Origin: Gallionellaceae bacterium UBA5126
GTDB lineage: Bacteria; Pseudomonadota; Gammaproteobacteria; Burkholderiales; Gallionellaceae
Assembly: GCA_002414205.1 (NCBI GenBank)
Contig: DHYQ01000025.1
Span: forward strand, 1 to 7,937
Length of the DNA stretch: 7,937 nucleotides
Reading direction: 5' to 3'
Shown here: piece after piece, positions 1 through 7,937 of the stretch
Numbering within the stretch: the first letter of the stretch is position 1
Layout: every line of letters starts with the position of its first letter
Position numbers and translations under genes: made by a program
Notes under the pieces: model-generated
What the model saw: the letters and a program-made list of their open reading frames with translations, nothing else
Databases searched by the model: none
What the model was told of the DNA's origin: nothing

Positions 1-2909
<2,909 letters not shown>

Positions 2910-2920
2910 GCGGCGGATCA

Positions 2921-2926
2921 AGGAGG
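2921..2926 (+). promoter_or_regulatory. Strong Shine-Dalgarno of the MTI/MTA phosphorylase gene
   Basis: A perfect AGGAGG sits 5 nt before the ATG at 2932, in the short gap after the galU stop. It is the best ribosome binding site in the window and fixes the start of the phosphorylase gene. Confidence 0.85.
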
Positions 2927-2931
2927 GAAAT

Positions 2932-3693
2932 ATGCTGGCTATCATCGGAGGGCGTGGACTGACCGCCCTGAGCAATTTGAATATTACCCATCGTCAGGTG
3001 ATGCGCACGCCGTATGGTGAGCCGTCCGGGGCGTTCCTGTTTGGCATGTTGAACGGCCACGAGGTGATTTTTCTGGCCCGACATGGCTATGCCTATACCA
3101 TTCCGCCGCATCTGGTGAACTATCGCGCCAATCTGTGGGCCTTGCGTGAGCAGGGGGTCACCGAGATCATTTCCGTATCCACCGTTGGTGGCATTCGTGC
3201 GGATTTGCATCCGGGAATGCTAGTGGTGCCGGATCAGGTGATCGACTACACCCATGGCCGCGATGCCACGTTCTTTGAAACCCGTGACGAGGTGTATCGC
3301 AATGTCGATTTCACGGATCCTTACAGCGAATGTTTACGGCAGCGCATCCTGTATGCCGCTGGGCAAAGTGGGCAAGCCTGTGTCAATGGCGGGGTGTATG
3401 CCGCGACGCAAGGCCCTCGGCTGGATACGCGTGCGGAAATCAATCGCTACGAGCGCGACGGGGCAGACATGGCGGGGATGACCGGGATGCCGGAAACGGC
3501 ACTGGCAAAAGAGCTGGCGCTGGACTATGCCACTTTGGCCGTGGTCGCTAATTACGCCGCTGGGCGTGGTGATAACCAACACAGCATCAAAATGGAAATG
3601 GTGAATGCCACCGCTGCGGATGCCATGGAGCGGGTGCGCAGTATTCTGGCGTATGTGGTGTGTTGCGAGGAGATGAACTTCTGTGGCCGTTAA
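2932..3693 (+). CDS. S-methyl-5'-thioinosine phosphorylase (MTAP/PNP family)
   Basis: Predicted to split S-methyl-5'-thioinosine (or methylthioadenosine) with phosphate into methylthioribose-1-phosphate and a free purine, a salvage step for the by-product of polyamine synthesis. The 253 residues fit the trimeric PNP/MTAP family. Visible: N-terminal IIGGRGL (4-10), phosphate-site RHG (50-52), [14 protein letters not shown] (58-71), VGGI (85-88), TQGPRL (159-164) and GMTGMPE (182-188). The layout resembles Pseudomonas aeruginosa MTIP. N207 in VANYAAG takes the place of the Asp that contacts adenine in human MTAP; Asn at this site goes with 6-oxopurine substrates, so MTI is the preferred inference and MTA the alternative. 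Oddities: the phosphate loop has Arg at residue 8 where GGTG is usual, and the C-terminus ends in a Cys-bearing tail ([10 protein letters not shown]). The gene has a strong ribosome binding site, and its last 11 bp overlap def. No deaminase that would convert MTA to MTI lies in the window. Confidence 0.9.
   Translation: MLAIIGGRGLTALSNLNITHRQVMRTPYGEPSGAFLFGMLNGHEVIFLARHGYAYTIPPHLVNYRANLWALREQGVTEIISVSTVGGIRADLHPGMLVVPDQVIDYTHGRDATFFETRDEVYRNVDFTDPYSECLRQRILYAAGQSGQACVNGGVYAATQGPRLDTRAEINRYERDGADMAGMTGMPETALAKELALDYATLAVVANYAAGRGDNQHSIKMEMVNATAADAMERVRSILAYVVCCEEMNFCGR
3668..3672 (+). promoter_or_regulatory. Shine-Dalgarno of def
   Basis: AGGAG inside the 3' end of the phosphorylase gene lies 10 nt before the GTG at 3683. 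It supports GTG initiation for def rather than the ATG at 3707, which would remove the first eight residues of the conserved N-terminal strand. Confidence 0.55.
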
Positions 3694-4222
3694 AGAGGTC
3701 TTGAAAATGGGCGATCCTCGGCTATGGCAAAAATCCGCCGCCGTCATCCAATTTGATACGCCGGAATTGCATACCTTGATCGCCGATATGCGGGACACCA
3801 TGCGTGCTGAACAGGGCGTGGGCCTGGCAGCGCCACAAATCGGTGTGCCGTTGCGGGTGGTGGTGTTTGGCGTACAATCCAGCCCGCGCTACCCGGATGC
3901 CGCTAGTGTGCCGGATACCGTCCTTATCAATCCGGTGCTGCTGCCGTTATCGGATGAATGCGAGGTTGGCTGGGAAGGTTGCCTCAGTGTGCCGGGGCTA
4001 CGGGGTGAGGTGTCGCGTTTCCAGCAATTGCGCTATCAGGGGTTTGATGTGCATGGCGCCTTGATCGATCGCACCGTCAGTGGTTTTCATGCGCGGGTGG
4101 TACAGCACGAGTGCGACCATCTGGACGGGGTGTTGTATCCCATGCGCATGACGGATATGCGTCGGTTCGGCTTTGTGCATGCGCTATTTCCCGGACGTCA
4201 GGTCGAAAGTGCGGGGGAGTAA
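3683..4222 (+). CDS. def: Peptide deformylase
   Basis: Removes the formyl group from the N-terminal formyl-methionine of nascent proteins at the ribosome; a metal-dependent (usually Fe2+) hydrolase. All three family motifs are intact over 179 residues: motif [11 protein letters not shown] (45-54), motif II EGCLS (98-102) with metal ligand C100, and motif [12 protein letters not shown] (141-149) with metal ligands H142 and H146 and catalytic E143. Start is GTG, overlapping the phosphorylase gene by 11 bp, which implies co-translation. The family's common partner, fmt (methionyl-tRNA formyltransferase), is not next to it; a c-di-GMP enzyme gene follows instead. This may therefore be a second deformylase apart from a def-fmt pair elsewhere in the genome, but the window cannot show that. 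The loop after motif I ([15 protein letters not shown], 64-78) is longer than in the E. coli enzyme. Confidence 0.95.
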   Translation: MAVKEVLKMGDPRLWQKSAAVIQFDTPELHTLIADMRDTMRAEQGVGLAAPQIGVPLRVVVFGVQSSPRYPDAASVPDTVLINPVLLPLSDECEVGWEGCLSVPGLRGEVSRFQQLRYQGFDVHGALIDRTVSGFHARVVQHECDHLDGVLYPMRMTDMRRFGFVHALFPGRQVESAGE

Positions 4223-4224
4223 AC

Positions 4225-4250
4225 GTGATGCCGCTGATGTGCTGCATCAC
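4225..4250 (+). other. Inverted repeat between def and the c-di-GMP enzyme gene
   Basis: GTGATGC (4225-4231) is the exact reverse complement of GCATCAC (4244-4250). The stem extends inward past one C/T mismatch by two more G-C pairs (4233-4234 with 4241-4242), leaving a six-base loop TGATGT. An AT-rich run ending in TTTTT (4261-4265) follows, but it starts about 10 nt after the stem, so this is not a textbook intrinsic terminator. It could be a weak terminator, an mRNA-processing or stability hairpin, or an operator half-site pair. It occupies most of the only gap in the window large enough for regulation. A nine-codon ORF (4228-4257) overlaps it. Confidence 0.4.
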
Positions 4251-4270
4251 TCATTGAATATTTTTCCATC

Positions 4271-7200
4271 GTGTACCCTTACTTGAGAATTCAGCATTGG
4301 CTGGCCGCATGGTGGTGTGGCTGGATGCTGTTGTGCGCGTCCAGCGTGTGGGCGAGTCCGGTACAGGAAATTCGTGTGGGGGTGTTAGCGTTCCGCGAGG
4401 TGCAATCGACCCAAACGGCTTGGCAGCCCACCATCGACTATCTGAATAGCCAAATTCCCGAATACCACTTCACCCTGCAAGCCATGTACTTCCCGGACAT
4501 GGACAAGGCGGTGCGTGAAAAACGCGTGGATTTTCTGCTGACCAATCCGGGACGCTACATCGTCTTGCAGGCCGAGTTCGGCATTGAAGCCGTTGCCACC
4601 TTGATACGGCTGCAAAGTGGTCATCCGGTTAACAAGTTTGGTTCGGTCATTTTTACCCGTGCCGATCGCAGCGACATCAATAAATTTAGCGACTTGCCGG
4701 GTAAAACACTGGTGGCAGTGAGTGAGCAATCCTTTGGTGGCTTCCTGATTCCACGCTGGGCGCTGCTGCGGGGCGGCGTGTCGATTAAGCAGTTTGACAA
4801 GGTGCATTACGTCGGTATGCCACAAGACCGGGTCGTGCATGAAGTGTTGGGTGGGACGGCAGACGTGGGTTTCGTGCGCACCGGGGTGCTGGAGGGCATG
4901 ATACGGGAAAACAAAATCCAGGCTGGGCAGATTAAGGTCATCAATCCTCAAAGCAAGGAAGTATTTCCCGAAATGCTGTCCACCGATCTCTATCCAGAAT
5001 GGCCTATGGCGGTGATGCCACATGTTGCGGAATCCTTGGGAAAACAGGTGGCTCGCGCCTTGCAGGACATTCAGGCCAATGATTATGCCGCACGTGCGGG
5101 GGGCTACTACGGTTTTTCAGAACCGGGCGAATATGCTTCGGTCGAGGCGGTGATCCTGCGGCTGCAAATGGAACCGGATGCTGACGGCAGCCTGGATTGG
5201 CGTGATATTTACCGCCGTTACCCCAAGGTTACCTTGGGTGGTCTGGTGGGCATGAGTCTGGGGTTGTGGTTGGGCGTGTTGTATTTCTGGCGTACCAATC
5301 GCCAAATGCGCCGCCATCAATTGGAACGGGATCGGTTGTCGTTGCATTTACAAATTGCCAATAACACCCTGGAGGAAAAAATCGTCCAGCGTACCGAGCA
5401 GATTCAAACCTTGCAGTCGAACTTGCAGCGCATGCTGGATTCCATGGCCGAGGGCATGTATGGCGTCGATACGCAGGGTTGCTGCACCTTCGTCAACGCA
5501 GCATTTTTGCGCATGCTGGGCTTTGAGCGTGCAGATGAGGTGATCGGCAAGCATATCCACGAGCTGATCCATTACGCCTACCCCGATGGTACGCCGTATC
5601 CCAGTACGTCCTGCCGCATGTATCTGGCGTACATGGCGCGACAGGAAGTCAACGTTGATGATGAGGTGTTCTGGCGCAAGGATGGCACGCCGCTGGCGGT
5701 GGAGTATTGGTCGCATCCCATTGTCGAAAATGGCGAAGTGATCGGGGCGGTGGCGACTTTTCTGGATATTACCGAGCGTAAAAAAGCTGAATCGGTGCGA
5801 TTGCGCAATCAAGTCGTGGTGGAGACTGCCCAGGATGGTTTCTGGATGGTGGATATGCAAGGGCGCCTGCTGGAAGTCAACCAGGCGTATGAGCGCATGT
5901 CGGGCTACTGTCGTGACATGCTGTTGCAAATGCATATTTCGCAGCTCGAAGCCATTGAGAAATCGCCCGCCGCCGTACAGGCGCACATGGAGCGCATTGT
6001 CAGTCAGGGCTTCGATCACTTTGAAACGCGGCATCGTCGTCAGGATGGTCGTGAAGTGGATATGGAGGTTTCCGTTACCTTTGAGCCGCAACTACGGCTG
6101 TTTTTTGCATTCTCGCGCGACATCAGTGAGCGTAAAAAAACCGAGAAAGCCATCCATCAACTGGCGTTCTACGACACCCTGACAGGGCTACCCAATCGGC
6201 GTTTGTTGCTGGATCGTTTGCAAAATGCCTTGGCCGTGAGTGCGCGTAACCAGCGTCATGGTGCGGTGATGTTTCTGGATCTGGATCGTTTCAAAATTTT
6301 GAATGACACCCAGGGGCACGATGTCGGTGATTTGCTGTTGATCGAGGTGGCGCGACGGTTGCAGGCCAGTACCCGTGATATTGACGTTGTGTCGCGCATT
6401 GGGGGGGACGAGTTTGTGGTGGTGCTGGAAATGCTGGAGGACGATGCGCAGGAAGCCGCCCGGCAAGCCAGTCAGGTGGCGGAAAATATTCGGGAGACGC
6501 TTGCGCAACCCTACCAGTTGCGCAAGCACGTTCACTACACCTCTCCGAGCATTGGTGTGGTGCTGTTTCAGGGGCTGGCGCACAGTGTGGAAACCCTGCT
6601 GAAACATGCGGATACCGCCATGTATCAGGCGAAAAACGCCGGGCGGAATGCGGTTCGCTTTTTTGATCCGGCGCTGCAAGCTGAACTACAGGCGCGCATT
6701 CAATTGGAGCAGGCACTGCACCTCGCCTTGACTCAACGCGAGTTCCGCCTGTTTTATCAGGTGCAGGTGGATTTGCAGGGCAGGCTTGTTGGCGCAGAAG
6801 CCTTGTTACGCTGGGCGCAGCCAGGACAGGCCTTGCAAACCCCGCAGACCTTTATCACCTTGCTGGAAGAGAGTGGCTTGGTCGTACCGGTGGGTTTGTG
6901 GGCCTTGCGCACGGCCTGTGAGCAACTGATGCGCTGGCAAGCGTGCCCGGAAATGCGTCATCTCACCTTGGCGGTCAACGTCAGCGCGCGGCAGTTCCGG
7001 GAAATTGATTTTGTACCGCAGTTGCAGCAGATTTTGGCCACCACTGGCGCACCGGCACGGCGTTTGCAACTGGAGTTGACCGAAGGCACGGTGCTGGCGG
7101 ATGTGGAAGAGACCATTGCCAAAATGAAGCAGTTGCGGCGCATGGGCATTTCGCTGTCCATGGATGATTTTGGTACCGGTTATTCCTCGCTGCATTACTT

Positions 7201-7486
7201 GAAGCGCCTGCCGCTGGATCAGGTCAAGATTGACCGTGCCTTTGTGCGCGACATTGCGACCGATCCCAATGATGCCGCCATTGTCGAAGCCATTATCGCC
7301 ATTTGTCACGCCTTGGATTTGCATGTGATTGCCGAAGGGGTGGAAGACACCGCACAACTGGACTTTCTCAAACAGCATGGTTGCCATGCCTTCCAGGGCT
7401 ATTTGTTCGGCAGCCCAGTTGTCGAGGATGCCTTGCTGGCACATCTGACCATTTCCCAATCCCGTTGGGCCGCTTACTTTCTCTGA
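4271..7486 (+). CDS. PhnD-type sensor, PAS-PAS-GGDEF-EAL c-di-GMP synthase/phosphodiesterase
   Basis: A 1071-residue inner-membrane enzyme predicted to make c-di-GMP from two GTP (GGDEF) and hydrolyse it to pGpG (EAL), under control of a periplasmic ligand domain. Layout: signal peptide 1-28 (hydrophobic 11-28, likely cleaved after VWA); periplasmic PhnD-like substrate-binding domain (about 32-290) with TNPGRY (91-96), [13 protein letters not shown] (124-136) and [14 protein letters not shown] (195-208); transmembrane helix 322-341; coiled coil (about 345-390); PAS1 (about 385-505) and PAS2 (about 510-625), each closing on a DI(T/S)ERKK segment; GGDEF domain (about 630-798) with GGDEF at 711-715 and an inhibitory RxxD at 702-705; EAL domain (about 812-1055) with E843-A-L, N903, ELTE 935-938, DDFGTG 965-970, K986, AEGVE 1021-1025 and FQGY 1041-1044. 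Both outputs look competent. Start is GTG with no Shine-Dalgarno; a stop at 4235-4237 and no usual start codon between bound it upstream, and the signal peptide supports it. The ligand is unknown. Confidence 0.95.
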   Translation: MYPYLRIQHWLAAWWCGWMLLCASSVWASPVQEIRVGVLAFREVQSTQTAWQPTIDYLNSQIPEYHFTLQAMYFPDMDKAVREKRVDFLLTNPGRYIVLQAEFGIEAVATLIRLQSGHPVNKFGSVIFTRADRSDINKFSDLPGKTLVAVSEQSFGGFLIPRWALLRGGVSIKQFDKVHYVGMPQDRVVHEVLGGTADVGFVRTGVLEGMIRENKIQAGQIKVINPQSKEVFPEMLSTDLYPEWPMAVMPHVAESLGKQVARALQDIQANDYAARAGGYYGFSEPGEYASVEAVILRLQMEPDADGSLDWRDIYRRYPKVTLGGLVGMSLGLWLGVLYFWRTNRQMRRHQLERDRLSLHLQIANNTLEEKIVQRTEQIQTLQSNLQRMLDSMAEGMYGVDTQGCCTFVNAAFLRMLGFERADEVIGKHIHELIHYAYPDGTPYPSTSCRMYLAYMARQEVNVDDEVFWRKDGTPLAVEYWSHPIVENGEVIGAVATFLDITERKKAESVRLRNQVVVETAQDGFWMVDMQGRLLEVNQAYERMSGYCRDMLLQMHISQLEAIEKSPAAVQAHMERIVSQGFDHFETRHRRQDGREVDMEVSVTFEPQLRLFFAFSRDISERKKTEKAIHQLAFYDTLTGLPNRRLLLDRLQNALAVSARNQRHGAVMFLDLDRFKILNDTQGHDVGDLLLIEVARRLQASTRDIDVVSRIGGDEFVVVLEMLEDDAQEAARQASQVAENIRETLAQPYQLRKHVHYTSPSIGVVLFQGLAHSVETLLKHADTAMYQAKNAGRNAVRFFDPALQAELQARIQLEQALHLALTQREFRLFYQVQVDLQGRLVGAEALLRWAQPGQALQTPQTFITLLEESGLVVPVGLWALRTACEQLMRWQACPEMRHLTLAVNVSARQFREIDFVPQLQQILATTGAPARRLQLELTEGTVLADVEETIAKMKQLRRMGISLSMDDFGTGYSSLHYLKRLPLDQVKIDRAFVRDIATDPNDAAIVEAIIAICHALDLHVIAEGVEDTAQLDFLKQHGCHAFQGYLFGSPVVEDALLAHLTISQSRWAAYFL

Positions 7487-7503
7487 TTACCCCCATTACT
7501 TGC

Positions 7504-7937
7504 ATGACCGAAAAACCGCTCTCCCCGTTGGCGCAAAAGCGCCAGGCGCGCTTGGCCGCGCTGTCCGCCATTGAATTTCCCGCCGATTTGCCGGTGGTGC
7601 TCAAGCGCCAGTTGCTGGCCGAAACCATCGCCAAACATCAGGTCGTCATCGTCTGCGGTGAAACCGGCTCCGGCAAAACCACGCAGTTGCCGAAGATTTG
7701 TTTGCAACTGGGCCGTGGCGTGAAGGGCTGCATCGGCCATACCCAGCCCCGGCGGGTGGCGGCGCGCAGTGTGGCGACGCGCATTGCGGTGGAGTTGAAA
7801 ACCGAGCTGGGCGGGGTGGTGGGCTACAAGGTGCGCTTCCACGACAAGGTCTCGCCGGAAACCAGCGTCAAGCTGATGACCGACGGCATTTTGCTGGCGG
7901 AAATCCACCACGACCCGCTGCTGCGCCAGTACGACAC
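7504..7937 (+). CDS. hrpA: ATP-dependent RNA helicase HrpA, 5' part
   Basis: N-terminal 144 residues of a DEAH-box helicase, cut by the window end; no stop occurs. HrpA unwinds RNA using ATP and has been linked in E. coli to mRNA processing and rescue of stalled or collided ribosomes. Visible: Walker A GETGSGKT (52-59) followed by [13 protein letters not shown], motif Ia TQPRRVAA (80-87), GYKVRF (107-112) and motif Ib TDGILLAEI (126-134). The order and wording match HrpA more closely than HrpB. The DEAH motif would lie just past the window edge. The ATG at 7504 lies 17 nt after the preceding stop and has no visible Shine-Dalgarno. From it, only 51 residues precede Walker A, which appears shorter than the E. 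coli N-terminus. The frame stays open upstream into the preceding gene, so another start is possible. Confidence 0.93.
   Translation, partial: MTEKPLSPLAQKRQARLAALSAIEFPADLPVVLKRQLLAETIAKHQVVIVCGETGSGKTTQLPKICLQLGRGVKGCIGHTQPRRVAARSVATRIAVELKTELGGVVGYKVRFHDKVSPETSVKLMTDGILLAEIHHDPLLRQYD

Noticed and set aside
4225..4265. Intrinsic terminator after def
   Set aside because: The stem is real but the T run begins about 10 nt after it, with a mixed sequence between; recorded only as an inverted repeat.
4316..4354. Lipoprotein signal (MLLC, Cys22) in the c-di-GMP enzyme
   Set aside because: The residue before Cys is Leu, not Gly, Ala or Ser as in a lipobox, and a good VWA cleavage site follows; the protein also has a membrane helix at 322-341.
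5348..6091. 247-codon minus-strand open frame opposite the PAS domains
   Set aside because: Composition is that of an antisense shadow and no protein family is recognisable.

Overview
The window is ordinary chromosomal DNA of a proteobacterium, most likely beta- or gammaproteobacterial. The evidence is protein resemblance: an NAD-dependent LigA with the '[10 protein letters not shown]' variant and 'KFDG' active site I associate with Betaproteobacteria, a Pseudomonas-type S-methyl-5'-thioinosine phosphorylase, and an E. coli-like HrpA. There are no rRNA or tRNA genes, CRISPR arrays, transposases or phage genes. Every gene lies on the + strand and the window is almost entirely coding.

Region 1 (about 25-4222) is a tight run of four metabolic or housekeeping genes: ligA (DNA ligase), galU (UDP-glucose pyrophosphorylase), an MTA/MTI phosphorylase gene and def (peptide deformylase). 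ligA and galU overlap at ATGATGA. The phosphorylase gene follows galU after 22 nt with a strong AGGAGG. def begins with GTG inside the last 11 bp of the phosphorylase gene. The arrangement looks like one transcription unit, although the four products share no pathway: DNA sealing, nucleotide-sugar supply, methionine salvage and N-terminal protein maturation.

Region 2 (4223-4270) is the only intergenic gap worth noting. It holds an imperfect inverted repeat followed by an AT-rich stretch, and a possible nine-codon leader ORF. It separates the housekeeping run from the next gene.

Region 3 (4271-7486) encodes a 1071-residue membrane-bound c-di-GMP enzyme: signal peptide, PhnD-like periplasmic binding domain, one transmembrane helix, coiled coil, two PAS domains, GGDEF and EAL. 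Catalytic motifs of both output domains are intact, as is an RxxD inhibitory site. It probably couples a periplasmic solute and a cytoplasmic cue to c-di-GMP level; the ligand is unknown. This is the most interesting gene here.

Region 4 (7504-7937) is the 5' part of an hrpA-type DEAH-box RNA helicase gene that runs off the window.

I see no clearly new multi-gene system. The items most worth checking are the PhnD-PAS-PAS-GGDEF-EAL receptor, an Arg in place of the usual Thr in the phosphate loop of the phosphorylase, and the hairpin/leader region before the receptor gene.
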